A DNA stretch of 64,000 nt. It comes from an uncultured bacterium (GTDB lineage: Bacteria > Verrucomicrobiota > Lentisphaeria > Victivallales > Victivallaceae). This document shows positions 51,611 through 60,800 of this stretch, one piece after another. The notes beneath the pieces were generated by a model. The model made no database searches, was not told the DNA's origin, and was given only the letters and a program-made list of their open reading frames with translations. Both the position numbers and the translations under genes were made by a program. The stretch covers positions 24,572 through 88,571 of the forward strand of contig URVC01000009.1 of NCBI GenBank assembly GCA_900551245.1, read 5' to 3'. Positions within the stretch are counted from its first letter, which is position 1. Every line of letters begins with the position of its first letter.

Positions 51611-53464
51611 TTATTCGCCTCGCATCCAGACCGCCATGTGTGCCGGTCCGCGGTTCTGCCAGAGCGCGTAGGGAACCGCCAGGAATTCCGTCTCCTTCCG
51701 CTCCGGTTCTCCCCGGTAGTAGAGGGCGCCGCCGGAGCAGTCGCTCTCCTCGAACGCCCGTCCCCGGATGGCGACGGTCCCGGCCGGAAGTCCCGGCGCC
51801 TCTTCGAGCTTGAACTCCTGCCGGGCGGGCAGAATCAAGCGGGGAATGCGGTCGCCGTTGTCCACGCTTTCCAGCGCATAGACCACCGGGCCGCGCATCA
51901 GGGCGATCCTGCCGGCGTCGGAGGTGACCCGCCAGTGGGCGCGAATCACCTCAACCGGCATCTCCAGCGCGAGTTCCAGCCGGTCGCCGGAGCTCCATTC
52001 GCGCTCCAGCTGAAGGTAGCCCTCTTCCGGCGTTGCGTCGACCAAAGCGCCGTTGAGCCGGAGCTGGAACGCTCTGCACCAGCCGGGAATGCGCAGCGCC
52101 AGGCGGAACGAACCGCCGCGCCGGATTGTGATCGGAACCAAACCGTCGTAGGGGTATTGCCCGCCGATTTCCAGCTCTCCAGAGGAGAACCGGTAGAGTC
52201 CGGCGGCCGGAATGTCAAGCCGGAACTCGCCCTGCCGCGTCGTGAAGGTGAAATTCCCCAGCTGCGGCAGGAAGCGGCAGTAGCTGGTCGGGCAGCAGGA
52301 GCAGTCGAACCACGGCTGCCGTTCCGCACAGGTGGTGTTGTGCACAAACGTATTGGCATCGACTTCGTGCAGATTGGCGTAGAAGTACTGGTCACCGTGG
52401 AGGCTGATTCCGCTCAGTGCGCCGTTGTAAAGCGCCTGTTCCATGACGTCGGCGAATTTGCCGCGCCCGGTGTATTCCAGCATCCGCCGGGAGAAGAGGA
52501 CCAGCGCCATGGTCGCACAGCTTTCCGCATAGGAGGTGTCGTTCGGCAGATTCCAGTCGACGGTGAACTGCTCCTGAATGGGGGTGGAACCGCACCCGCC
52601 GGTGATGTACATCCGTTTTTGAGCGATGCTGTCGAACATCCGCTCGCAGACGGCGAACAGCTCCTTGTCCTGCGTGGCGGCGGCGACGTCGGCCATGCCG
52701 GAGTAGAGATAGAGGGCGCGGACACTGTGCCCCACCGCATCCTGCTCCTCCCGGACCGGCCGGGCCGCCTGCCGGTTGGCAAGCTGTTCGCGGCTCAGCG
52801 AAGAGCCGTTCCGTTTCGCCTCTTCCTCAAAGTAGTTCGGCGACGTGCCGCGGCGGTCGATGAAGAATTTGGCAAGTTCGGCATATTTTTTCTCGCCGGT
52901 GGCGTCGGCAAGCTTACAGAGGGCGAGTTCCAGCTCCTCGTGACCGGGATATCCCTGCTTCTGACCGGGAGCGGGGCCGAATACCGAGCCGATGTAGTCG
53001 GCATAACGGGCGAGGGCGTCGACAAACTTCCGGTTCCCGGTGGCGTGAAAATGGGCAACCGCGGCTTCCATCAGGTGGCCGGCGCAGTAAAGTTCGTGGC
53101 TTTCAAACAGATGCTTCCAGCGGTTTTCCGGTTCGACGCAGGTGTAGTAGGTGTTGAGGTAGCCATCCGGCTGCTGAGCGGAGATGACCAGGTCGACGAA
53201 ACGGTCGAGCTCTTCCGCCAGAGCCTTGTCCTCCGGGTGAAGTTCGACCATGTAGGCCATCCCCTCGAGCACCTTGGCGAAGTCGGAGTCGAAAAAACGG
53301 TGCGGCTGATTCGGCATGCCCGGCTTCCAGTCGAGCCGGAAACAGTCGACGCGGCCGGTTTCCCGACACCTCGCCACAGAAGAGGGAATGGTGGCGTTGC
53401 GGCAGCTTTCCATGCGCGGCGCAAACACCGGGTCGCGCATGACTGCGGAAAATGAGTGATTCAT
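51611..53464 (-). CDS. Glycoside hydrolase family 127 (beta-L-arabinofuranosidase type)
   Basis: A 617-residue GH127 (DUF1680) enzyme. Hallmarks are WKPGMPNQPHRFFDSDFAKV, QQPDGYLNTYYTCVEP, ELYCAGHLMEAAVAHF, and SYAESCATMALVLFSRRML near 310-330, containing the conserved Glu and Cys. DCSCCPTSYCRFLPQL near 388-403 has the Cys pair that with Glu and another Cys binds zinc and provides the nucleophile. It lacks a signal peptide, so it should remove beta-L-arabinofuranose from imported oligosaccharides. Its promoter faces the AraC gene at 53575, which is its likely regulator. GGAG precedes the ATG. Confidence 0.92.
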   Translation of the reverse strand: MNHSFSAVMRDPVFAPRMESCRNATIPSSVARCRETGRVDCFRLDWKPGMPNQPHRFFDSDFAKVLEGMAYMVELHPEDKALAEELDRFVDLVISAQQPDGYLNTYYTCVEPENRWKHLFESHELYCAGHLMEAAVAHFHATGNRKFVDALARYADYIGSVFGPAPGQKQGYPGHEELELALCKLADATGEKKYAELAKFFIDRRGTSPNYFEEEAKRNGSSLSREQLANRQAARPVREEQDAVGHSVRALYLYSGMADVAAATQDKELFAVCERMFDSIAQKRMYITGGCGSTPIQEQFTVDWNLPNDTSYAESCATMALVLFSRRMLEYTGRGKFADVMEQALYNGALSGISLHGDQYFYANLHEVDANTFVHNTTCAERQPWFDCSCCPTSYCRFLPQLGNFTFTTRQGEFRLDIPAAGLYRFSSGELEIGGQYPYDGLVPITIRRGGSFRLALRIPGWCRAFQLRLNGALVDATPEEGYLQLEREWSSGDRLELALEMPVEVIRAHWRVTSDAGRIALMRGPVVYALESVDNGDRIPRLILPARQEFKLEEAPGLPAGTVAIRGRAFEESDCSGGALYYRGEPERKETEFLAVPYALWQNRGPAHMAVWMRGE

Positions 53465-53574
53465 ATCGGACTCCTTTCTTCATTCGACGGATTTTTTTGT
53501 CTGCTTTTATTATAGCGTCGTTTGCTTTTTTCCGGAAGGGGGATAAAGTATCATAAACAGAGGACAATTCCGAT

Positions 53575-54393
53575 ATGGCTGCTGTCGATGAGACAATTTG
53601 CCGGCTGGTCAGCGCCGGCCGCTTCATCTCCCGGGGGAAGGGGCGTCACATCACCCGGGTGATCGATTCCTACGAGCTGATTCTGGTCGTTTCCGGGGTG
53701 CTGGAGATGTTTGAAGAGACGCAGCGCTTCCGGGTGGAGGCGGGGGAATATCTGGTGCTCTCCCCCGGCCGACGCCACGGGGGAATCGGTGCATACGGGG
53801 CGGATTTGTCGTTCTTCTGGTGCCATTTTCTGCCCCGGAGCGAAGCGGGAGAGGCGCGGCTTGCCACACTCGCCGGCACGGCTCCGGCGGCCCGGCCGGG
53901 GCGGTTTGCGGAATACTTTTCCCTGTTGCTCACCGAAGAGAAAGCGGCGCGAAACCGCCTGGCGGAACATCAGCGGTGCATCGATCTGCTCGGAGAACTC
54001 CTGCTGGCGGAAGCGGCATTGCCGCCGGAGCACGGTCCGGGCCGCGGGGCAGGGGGGACGATTCCGGAACAGGCCGAGACGCTGATCCGGCTCCATTTCG
54101 AAGAGGATATCTCCACCGCAACGCTGGCCCGGGAGCTGGGCTGTCACCCCGATTATCTGGGGCGGCTCTACCGGGAGCGGTTCGGATGCACCGTGATCGA
54201 TGCGATCAACGATGCACGGATCAACTGCGCTCGAAGACTCCTGGTGAACAGCCATCTTTCGGTGAAGGAGATCGCTTTTGAATCCGGGTTCAACGATCCG
54301 GTCTATTTCCGCCGGCAGTTCTTCCGCCGGACCGGGATGACGCCGGGCGAGTACCGGCGTAGCCGTCTGGGCGGACACATTAACACCGAATGA
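53575..54393 (+). CDS. AraC family transcriptional regulator
   Basis: A 272-residue AraC regulator divergent from GH127 with 110 bases between starts. The sensor half has YELILVVSGVLEMFEETQRF and GEYLVLSPGRRHGG. The DNA-binding half (about 165-265) has ISTATLARELGCHPDYLGRL and LSVKEIAFESGFNDPVYFRR, closing with FFRRTGMTPGEYRRSR. It is the most likely regulator of the GH127 gene. AGAGGA lies about 10 bases before the ATG. A weak AT-rich inverted repeat (54421-54440) follows its stop. Confidence 0.9.
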   Translation: MAAVDETICRLVSAGRFISRGKGRHITRVIDSYELILVVSGVLEMFEETQRFRVEAGEYLVLSPGRRHGGIGAYGADLSFFWCHFLPRSEAGEARLATLAGTAPAARPGRFAEYFSLLLTEEKAARNRLAEHQRCIDLLGELLLAEAALPPEHGPGRGAGGTIPEQAETLIRLHFEEDISTATLARELGCHPDYLGRLYRERFGCTVIDAINDARINCARRLLVNSHLSVKEIAFESGFNDPVYFRRQFFRRTGMTPGEYRRSRLGGHINTE

Positions 54394-54460
54394 AGATCGG
54401 GCCGCGAAGCTGTAAAGGAGGAAAATTCAGGGGAATTTTCAATAAAATCCTCCGCGCGAA

Positions 54461-54489
54461 TTGGGATAATCCGGAAACGGTAGTATATT
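54461..54489 (+). promoter_or_regulatory. Promoter of the panD-flp-flp operon
   Basis: TTGGGA (54461-54466) and TATATT (54484-54489) are 17 bases apart, 45 bases before the panD ATG. Confidence 0.55.
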
Positions 54490-54534
54490 AATAGTGCATT
54501 TGTAAAAATTCAACAGCGGAGTTTGTTGATCGTT

Positions 54535-54906
54535 ATGCAGAAAATTATGCTGAGCGGCAAGATTCACAACGCCCGTCTGACGGCTTGCATGCTCGATTAT
54601 GAAGGCAGTCTGGAAATTGATCCGGAACTGCTGGCGGAAGCGGGGATTCTCCCCTACGAAAAGATTCTCGTGGTAAACCGGAACAACGGGAAGCGGCTGG
54701 AAACCTACGCCATCCCCGGGGAACTCGGCAGCAAGGTGTTCTGTCTCAACGGGCCGGCGGCTCATTGCGGCAGTGTCGGAGACGTGGTGACCATCATGGC
54801 GTTCAGCGTCTGCTCCGAAACGGAGGCTTCGGTGATCTCGCCGACGGTGATCGTGCTCGACGAGAAGAACGAGATCATCATGCGCAAGGGCAGGGCGCGG
54901 CATTGA
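54535..54906 (+). CDS. panD: Aspartate 1-decarboxylase
   Basis: A 123-residue pyruvoyl enzyme that makes beta-alanine for pantothenate and CoA. Canonical residues are in register: Lys9, His11, Tyr22 and the Gly24-Ser25 self-cleavage site in DYEGSLEID; NGPAAHCGSVGD is the second conserved block. The ATG at 54535 is preferred over an in-frame start at 54523 because the homology begins there. No other pantothenate gene is nearby. The two mini-pilin genes and a membrane protein gene follow on the same strand with short gaps, an unusual neighbourhood for panD. Confidence 0.95.
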   Translation: MQKIMLSGKIHNARLTACMLDYEGSLEIDPELLAEAGILPYEKILVVNRNNGKRLETYAIPGELGSKVFCLNGPAAHCGSVGDVVTIMAFSVCSETEASVISPTVIVLDEKNEIIMRKGRARH

Positions 54907-54927
54907 CGGAACAGGAGAGGGGCGGCC

Positions 54928-55077
54928 ATGGCGAACGCGCGCGGACAGGTACTGGCGGAGTATGTCGCCATGCTGGCGTGCGCGGTGGTGCTGGCGTTCG
55001 CGCTTCTCGCGTTGTTTTCCGGCGTATCTGTGTATGGCCGCCGGTTGGTTGAACTGGTGAGTTTCGATATTCCTTAA
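54928..55077 (+). CDS. Flp/Tad-type mini-pilin, 49 residues
   Basis: A 49-residue protein: leader MANARG, then QVLAEYVAMLACAVVLAFALLALF. Cleavage after Gly would leave Gln at +1 with Glu at +5 and Tyr at +6, exactly the Flp motif used by TadV-type peptidases. The remaining tail is short (SVYGRRLVELVSFDIP). AGGAGAGG precedes the ATG. It starts 21 bases after panD and 30 bases before a second Flp-like gene. It is likely an inner-membrane pilin precursor or pseudopilin. Confidence 0.8.
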   Translation: MANARGQVLAEYVAMLACAVVLAFALLALFSGVSVYGRRLVELVSFDIP

Positions 55078-55107
55078 AACCATTAGAGAGGATCGGGAGG
55101 GCAAAAG

Positions 55108-55344
55108 ATGGGAGTCATTCGCAACCGGAAACGGAGAGGCCAGCGCGGTCAGGCTGTGGTGGAATACATCATTCTGGTGGTGGTCATCGCTCTGGGCGCG
55201 CTGTTTGTGCTGGCCAATTTCAGTGACCGTCTCCGCGATATGATTACCGGCGTGACCGTCACCCTCGGCGGGGAAGAGGATGCAACGGCGGACCGCAGCA
55301 GTCTGGATATCGTTCAGGAGCTGGATAAGACCGGTGTGGATTGA
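55108..55344 (+). CDS. Flp/Tad-type pilin, 78 residues
   Basis: A 78-residue protein with a basic leader (MGVIRNRKRRGQRG), then QAVVEYIILVVVIALGALFVLA. Cleavage after the second Gly gives Glu at +5 and Tyr at +6, again the Flp motif. The rest is FSDRLRDMITGVTVTLGGEEDATADRSS and an acidic end, compatible with a short major Flp pilin. GGGAGGG lies before the ATG. No Tad assembly genes are in the window, so the assembly machine must be elsewhere if it exists. Confidence 0.82.
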   Translation: MGVIRNRKRRGQRGQAVVEYIILVVVIALGALFVLANFSDRLRDMITGVTVTLGGEEDATADRSSLDIVQELDKTGVD

Positions 55345-55349
55345 TTGAT

Positions 55350-57104
55350 ATGCCGGATCGGACAAGGGGAATCCGGAGCGTTTCTGGCCGCACGCCATCC
55401 TTCTGGTGGGGGTGCGGTGTCTTTCTTCTGGCGGTTCTGCCGTTCCTGCCCAGCGCGGGGTATCCGTTTCTGGTGGAGTGGGATGACGGCCGGTTTGTGC
55501 TGTTCAACGACCGGTTGCTTCCCTCGCTGGAAAATGCGTTGCATCTTGCCACGCACACCTTTCAGACGCTGTACACACCGCTGCCGATGCTTTCGCTGAT
55601 GGTGGATCGGTTCTTTTTCGGCACTCTTCCTGCCGGATATCACTGGCACAATCTTCTGTTGCACGGCGTCTCCGCGCTCCTGCTCTTTCTGATATTCCGC
55701 CGCCTGGAGGTGCGCGACTGGATCGCCGCGGCGGGTGCTCTGCTCTGGGCGGTGCTTCCGGCCCGGGTGGAATCGGTGGTCTGGATCGCGGAGCGCAAGG
55801 ATCTGACCGCCGGAGTGTTCGCCTTCGCCGCCTTCTGGCTGTTTCTCCGGGCCGCGGCGGCGGAGAAAGCCTCCCGGGTGAGTGCGATTCTGCTGTTTCT
55901 GGCCGGCATCAGCAAACCCTCGACCCTGCCGTTATTCGGCGTGATGGTGTTGTATCTCTACTGCCGCTCCGGTCGTTGGAGCTCCATTCGGCTGGCGTTG
56001 CCGCAGATTGTTTCCGCCCTGGCGGCGACCGCGATCGTGACCGGAATTTCCATGGTCGATCTCGCCGGCGAAGCACCGCCGCCGGAGGGTGAAAGCGGGT
56101 TGCTCGGAGCGATGGTGCGCTTCTGCCGCTATGTTGCCGCCTCGGTTCTGCCGGCGGGGATGAATCCGCTCCACCCCCGTTTTCACGTTGCGGACAACTG
56201 GCTGCCCGGCGTTCTCTCCGCCGCCGGAGTGGCGTTGATTCTGATGCTCGCCGCCCGGAAAAGCGGCCTCTCCTGGCGGGCGATGCTGCTGTTTGCCTGC
56301 GCATTCGGCGGAATGTGGCTGCCGTCGGAAGCGAGCGGCAGATTCACCAATGCCGACTTCTGTGAACGATACGGCTACTTTCCGTCCGCCGTGGTATGGG
56401 GATTTCTCGTGGTGATTGCGGAGCGTCTGCTGTTGCGTCATCCCGATTGGCGGCGGGGACTGGCGGCCGGTGCGGTATGCTGGTTTGTGCTCTGTGCCGG
56501 TGTGACGCTTTGGTATCTGCCGGTATTTTCGGATACGGCCAAACTCTTTAGCTATGCCGTCGAAGCGGCACGGGTGCCGAATGCGAAGGCGATGGAGGGG
56601 CTGGCGCTGACCGGCTTCAACCGCAACGATCCGGCGTTGATCGCCCAAGCGGGCAACGCCTTTCTGGAAGCTGCGGAAGGAGTTCCGGAGAAGGCTCGTC
56701 TGCTCTACGAAAACACCGGCCGCTGTTTCGCCGGGGAGGCGGCCATGCGGCGCGGCGATCTCCCGCTGGCGGCGCAGCTGTTGCTGGAACCGCTGAACGC
56801 GACGGCAGAACCCGCCATGTTTGCTCCGGAACAGTATCTGGGCGGCTGGTACGGCAATGCGGTTTCGCTGTTGCTGGCGGCGAACCGGCAACCGGCAGCC
56901 CTGCAGTTGTTGAACCGCCAACTTGACCGGGGAATCGGTTCGGAGGCGGAACTCGCCTTCGCGGCCGGAGTGCGCTGTTATCTGGCAGGGGATCGGGCCG
57001 GAGCTCGCCAAGCGTGGCTGCGGGCACGGGAACTGCGCCCCGACGATCCGCGGATTGAATTCAACCTGCGCAGGTTGGGTGAGTTCGGCGCAGGAGACAA
57101 ATGA
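55350..57104 (+). CDS. TMTC/PMT-like polytopic membrane protein with TPR-like tail
   Basis: A 584-residue protein. About ten hydrophobic segments occupy residues 15-400, and the N-terminal loop has LVEWDDGRFV and LPARVESVVWIAERKDL, very like the TMTC/protein O-mannosyltransferase-like family, where a luminal or periplasmic Asp and the HxxE-type loop bind lipid-linked sugar. The last about 180 residues contain TPR-like helices (QAGNAFLEAAEGVPEKARLL, QAWLRARELRPDDPRIEFNL). It may glycosylate the pilins encoded just upstream, but this is inferred from position only. The ATG at 55350 lies five bases after the Flp stop; TTG at 55341 is an alternative. Confidence 0.75.
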   Translation: MPDRTRGIRSVSGRTPSFWWGCGVFLLAVLPFLPSAGYPFLVEWDDGRFVLFNDRLLPSLENALHLATHTFQTLYTPLPMLSLMVDRFFFGTLPAGYHWHNLLLHGVSALLLFLIFRRLEVRDWIAAAGALLWAVLPARVESVVWIAERKDLTAGVFAFAAFWLFLRAAAAEKASRVSAILLFLAGISKPSTLPLFGVMVLYLYCRSGRWSSIRLALPQIVSALAATAIVTGISMVDLAGEAPPPEGESGLLGAMVRFCRYVAASVLPAGMNPLHPRFHVADNWLPGVLSAAGVALILMLAARKSGLSWRAMLLFACAFGGMWLPSEASGRFTNADFCERYGYFPSAVVWGFLVVIAERLLLRHPDWRRGLAAGAVCWFVLCAGVTLWYLPVFSDTAKLFSYAVEAARVPNAKAMEGLALTGFNRNDPALIAQAGNAFLEAAEGVPEKARLLYENTGRCFAGEAAMRRGDLPLAAQLLLEPLNATAEPAMFAPEQYLGGWYGNAVSLLLAANRQPAALQLLNRQLDRGIGSEAELAFAAGVRCYLAGDRAGARQAWLRARELRPDDPRIEFNLRRLGEFGAGDK

Positions 57105-57188
57105 CCGGAAGCAATCGATCTTGTTGCGGGAGTTTATCCGTAGCGGGAGGAAACAGGAGTAGCGAAAACGCAGCGAGAATATACGAAA

Positions 57189-58445
57189 TCACTCTTTGCT
57201 GGAGTTCTTTTCCGTGTTACAAATTGCTGCTTTTTGATATAGTGCGATATGACGTGTTGCCATCCGGGTTGCAGAAAATTCTTCCGCTGCAGTGAGACGG
57301 GCATTTTCACTCAAACGTGGCCGATTTTTGAGCAGGTAGTTGAAACCATACAGGAAATCATCGATGTTTTCCGGCTCAGCAAGATATCCGGTCTGCAGAT
57401 GCCTTACGACTTCAGGAATGGCTCCCTGATTGGTGGAGAGTACCGGTATCCCGGAAAATAAAGCTTCCAGGTTCGTCAATCCAAAGGATTCAATGCGAGT
57501 CGGATTGAAGAACATTGTCAGAACTTGATAGAAATATTTCATTTCCTGTTGTGAAAGCATATTGAGGCAGCGGACTCGGCCGGTGGACTGCAATGCGGCC
57601 AGTTCCGGAGCAATGCCGGCAACGAGGAAAATAATTTTTCGGTTCTCTTTGATGAGCCTGTCGAGCAGTCTCCTGGCCAAGTCACCTCCTTTTACGCGAT
57701 TCGAGAAGTCCACGGCGGCGAGGCCGATATAATCGGCGTTTGGATTGAGGTTCAACCGTGTGCAGGCGGCATGGCGATCTCCCGGCGCAAACTCTTCGCA
57801 GGAAAGTCCATGTGGAATGACGGTTACCGGATGGTCGCAAAACAAGACACTTTCTCGAATTTCTTTTGCAAGATAGTGGCTTGGAGAAATAATGTGAAGG
57901 GGCAAGTCCAGCCAGTGTCGGCGTTTCCTATTCCAGTAAAAGCGGTCTAGATCGATTCCGTGATCCGTATGGTTGCTGCGTGTATAACCATCGCGATAAC
58001 GGGGAACCGTGCCGGGAATATGGTATTGTTCCGTTCCGTGATAAGGCCAGCCGTCATGAAAGGTCCAGACAACGCGAGCGTGTCGGCAGAGTCTACTGAT
58101 TTCCGGTACGGACATCATTTCGCCAACAATGCTGTGCAAGTGAATAATATCCGGATGTTGGGCCAGGATTTCCGGCACCAGTCCTCCAGGGAAAAGTTGG
58201 AACGTATGTCCACTGTAATTGGTCGATTTTGCAAGGCGGTACGACTGGTGCACGAAACGCTGAAACTGTCGCATGAAAAAAAGCTTTCGCGGAGTGCCGA
58301 GCGGGATCACATCTGGCAGATTTTCATGAACGACAGCCATGAATCGGGAGTCTTTGCCCTGTTTTGACAACGCCCGGTGCAGACGCATGGCAGCCGTGGC
58401 AGCTCCACCGCGAGCGGCAAAATAACAGATATGACAAATTTTCAT
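57189..58445 (-). CDS. Glycosyltransferase family 4 protein
   Basis: A 418-residue GT-B fold glycosyltransferase. The N-terminal Gly-rich loop is ICYFAARGGAATAAMRL, and the C-terminal EX7E motif is in RIESFGLTNLEALFSGIPVL near residue 330. It has no signal peptide and should act on the inner face of the membrane with a nucleotide sugar. It is the last gene of the five-gene operon that begins with the radical SAM gene, seven bases after the GT2 gene. It is the least AT-rich of the group. Confidence 0.9.
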   Translation of the reverse strand: MKICHICYFAARGGAATAAMRLHRALSKQGKDSRFMAVVHENLPDVIPLGTPRKLFFMRQFQRFVHQSYRLAKSTNYSGHTFQLFPGGLVPEILAQHPDIIHLHSIVGEMMSVPEISRLCRHARVVWTFHDGWPYHGTEQYHIPGTVPRYRDGYTRSNHTDHGIDLDRFYWNRKRRHWLDLPLHIISPSHYLAKEIRESVLFCDHPVTVIPHGLSCEEFAPGDRHAACTRLNLNPNADYIGLAAVDFSNRVKGGDLARRLLDRLIKENRKIIFLVAGIAPELAALQSTGRVRCLNMLSQQEMKYFYQVLTMFFNPTRIESFGLTNLEALFSGIPVLSTNQGAIPEVVRHLQTGYLAEPENIDDFLYGFNYLLKNRPRLSENARLTAAEEFSATRMATRHIALYQKAAICNTEKNSSKE

Positions 58446-58452
58446 GGAGATA

Positions 58453-59538
58453 TCACCAACTTTGCCGAAACAGCATTTTTTTGATTTTGACGATTCGTCT
58501 GGGAAGACAGTACACCTTAAATTTCAATAATTTTAATTTTCGCAGAGCTGTTTTTGTTCCGGATTGCACGAAAGGTGCGGCCAGAAAGGGGTAGATCGAC
58601 TCGAAGCCTTGCCACCACTCGGGCTGTTCTTTCCACAGGTAATTTTTTTTCAATCCGGAAGCTACCGTCTGAATCAACTCTCTGTTGAATCGATCGGAGA
58701 AAAAGGAGAGCCGGTTCAATATCTCAAAATAAAAATAGCGGTAGATGTGCATATAGAATCGCGCTTCCAGCTCTGGAGTCCAGGTTCCATGTTGTTGGAG
58801 AAATGTTCTGACTTCGACGATGGGACGAAAACAGGTTGCAAAAAAACGTAGATCATTTCGGGCGGTCAGAGAACCGGCATTTCTTCGTTCATAGCAGTAA
58901 AGAGTTTGCGGCAGGCAGACAACTTTGTCAGCATACATGAGCAGTTGGGTAGTGAAATAGAAGTCTTCTCCCAGAAGGGGATCAGGCAGATGGCGGATGT
59001 TGTTCCGGGTAATGAGAGTCCGCCGCAACAATTTATTCCATTCGTAATTTTCTACATTGGGAAAGATGGGGTGTGGAGTACGGGTCATCAGAAAAGCAGG
59101 AAGGAAATCGCGACCGGAACCGCTGATTCGTGTGGAAAATTCCGGATAAATTCGTTGAGAAAAGCGATGAAGGTGTCGCGCTTGAAAAGCAATTACATCC
59201 GGATGTTCCTCGGTAACTACATTACTAAGTTTTTTTATAGCATCATCAGCCAGATAATCATCGGCATCTAGAAAAAGAATGTATTCTCCTCTAGCTTTCT
59301 GTACTCCATGATCCCGTGTCGGCCCCAGGCCAAGATTCTTTTTGTTTCTGATGATATGAAAACGAGGATCTCCTGTGATGAATTTTTGTACTATCTCAAT
59401 ACTGTTATCACCTCCGCAATCATCAACCAGAATCACTTCCATAGATGCAAAATTTTGCCGCAAAACACTTTTTATGCAACGCAGAATGTAGCGTTCCACA
59501 CGATACACCGGGATAATTACTGAAATCAGCAGATTCAT
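58453..59538 (-). CDS. Glycosyltransferase family 2 protein
   Basis: A 361-residue GT-A fold enzyme. It begins ISVIIPVYRVERYILRCI, has VILVDDCGGDNS and the metal-binding RGEYILFLDADDYL near residue 95, with the DxD motif. Its role is transfer of a sugar to a surface polysaccharide or lipid-linked chain. The ATG at 59538 overlaps the TGA of the upstream gene by four bases, which fixes this start; an in-frame ATG at 59571 lies inside that gene. The base composition is lower in GC than the first 57 kb. Confidence 0.92.
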   Translation of the reverse strand: MNLLISVIIPVYRVERYILRCIKSVLRQNFASMEVILVDDCGGDNSIEIVQKFITGDPRFHIIRNKKNLGLGPTRDHGVQKARGEYILFLDADDYLADDAIKKLSNVVTEEHPDVIAFQARHLHRFSQRIYPEFSTRISGSGRDFLPAFLMTRTPHPIFPNVENYEWNKLLRRTLITRNNIRHLPDPLLGEDFYFTTQLLMYADKVVCLPQTLYCYERRNAGSLTARNDLRFFATCFRPIVEVRTFLQQHGTWTPELEARFYMHIYRYFYFEILNRLSFFSDRFNRELIQTVASGLKKNYLWKEQPEWWQGFESIYPFLAAPFVQSGTKTALRKLKLLKFKVYCLPRRIVKIKKMLFRQSW

Positions 59539-60800
59539 AGTTGAGCCAGATTTTTCAGTAAAATTTGACAATGGGTTTGCCAGGAAAACCCTTTTGCTCG
59601 TGCCAGCCCGGCTTGACGTAGCTTTGCCTGAAGTTCACTATCAAGATAAACCTTCTTCATGGCATCCAAAATATCTTGCGAGGAGGTTGGATCAATCAGA
59701 AAAGCTGCATTGCCCGCAATTTCACCAACAGAGCTGTTATTGCTGCAGATTACTGGCAGTCCGCTGGCAAATGCCTCCAGGACCGGTAAGCCAAACCCTT
59801 CATAGTGAGAAAAGAAACAAAAACAGGAAGAGGCACTGTATAACAATGGTATATCTTGATCTGGAACAAATCCTGTAGCAATAATGCCGAGGTTATGCGT
59901 TGCAGGTGTTTGAAATTCGAGACCCGCCGGCCCGACCAATAACAATGTCAGAGCATCTTGGGGAAACAACTGTTTTAATTCCAGAAAGCCATGCAAAAGA
60001 GCTTCCAGATTTTTCCTTTTTCCACTGGAGGCAACGGAGAGAAAACAAAAGCTATTTTCAGCAATTCCATAGTTTCGACGTATCTGAGCATTCTCTTCCG
60101 ATGATCGTGGATAAAAATTATTGGATGCAGCTCCATAGGTGATTGCTGATGGTTGTCGAGCTTCAGGGAAAAATTCTTGAAAATCCTGTCGGGTGAATTT
60201 TGACATAAAAAACAACAGGTCCGAATAACGTGCAAAAAGAGAAAAATCGATCAGATATCCCCAGTATTCTCGAGACGGAAACGGAACATAACGCAACGGA
60301 ATAATATCGTGAATCAAAGCCGCTTTGCGAATGTTTTTGTCAATGTAAAAACATGGCGGATAAGCTCGGAACGGAGAATAACAAATTAACTTTCTATTTT
60401 TAAATTCCGGCAAAGAGGAAACTTTAATTGTTCCAAGCGACCAGAGTTTTATCAAAAATGGAAGAAATGGAGGCAGGAGATGTTTGCATCCTAAATTCCC
60501 CATGCGCTCCAGCAGATGTACCAGTAGTGAAACTGGTTTTCTGAGTAGACTTGCCGCAATACGGTACGAAGGAAGTTGAAATATTTTGGTATTTTTTAGA
60601 AAAGAAAGATTTTCGATTAGATAAGAAATATATCTTTCATCCCCACGGCTGGAGTATAAATATAATTCGAATTTATCATTTTGAACAATTGTTTTCAGTT
60701 CCTCAAGGCAAACTCTCTCGATGCCACTGATGACAAGTCCAGCTTGTTCATGATGCCGAGTATGAACGCTTACGTCAAAGAATAAAATAATTTCAGGCAT
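59535..60800 (-). CDS. Glycosyltransferase family 4 protein
   Basis: A 421-residue GT-B enzyme with an unusual N-terminus (IILFFDVSVHTRHHEQAGLV) and a clear GT4 C-terminal half: RKNLEALLHGFLEL near 270 and SHYEGFGLPVLEAFASGLPV near 330, containing EX7E. Probably mannosyl- or rhamnosyl-transferase-like, as similar leaders (VSGIERVCLEEL) occur in such enzymes, but the sugar is not determined. It overlaps the next upstream gene by eight bases. The coding sequence is clearly AT-richer than the rest of the window (one line near 60601 is about 32 percent GC). Confidence 0.9.
   Translation of the reverse strand: MPEIILFFDVSVHTRHHEQAGLVISGIERVCLEELKTIVQNDKFELYLYSSRGDERYISYLIENLSFLKNTKIFQLPSYRIAASLLRKPVSLLVHLLERMGNLGCKHLLPPFLPFLIKLWSLGTIKVSSLPEFKNRKLICYSPFRAYPPCFYIDKNIRKAALIHDIIPLRYVPFPSREYWGYLIDFSLFARYSDLLFFMSKFTRQDFQEFFPEARQPSAITYGAASNNFYPRSSEENAQIRRNYGIAENSFCFLSVASSGKRKNLEALLHGFLELKQLFPQDALTLLLVGPAGLEFQTPATHNLGIIATGFVPDQDIPLLYSASSCFCFFSHYEGFGLPVLEAFASGLPVICSNNSSVGEIAGNAAFLIDPTSSQDILDAMKKVYLDSELQAKLRQAGLARAKGFSWQTHCQILLKNLAQL

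Noticed and set aside
54421..54440. 8-bp AT-rich inverted repeat after the AraC gene at 53575-54393
   Set aside because: The stem has few GC pairs and is not followed by a T-run, so I did not call it a terminator.
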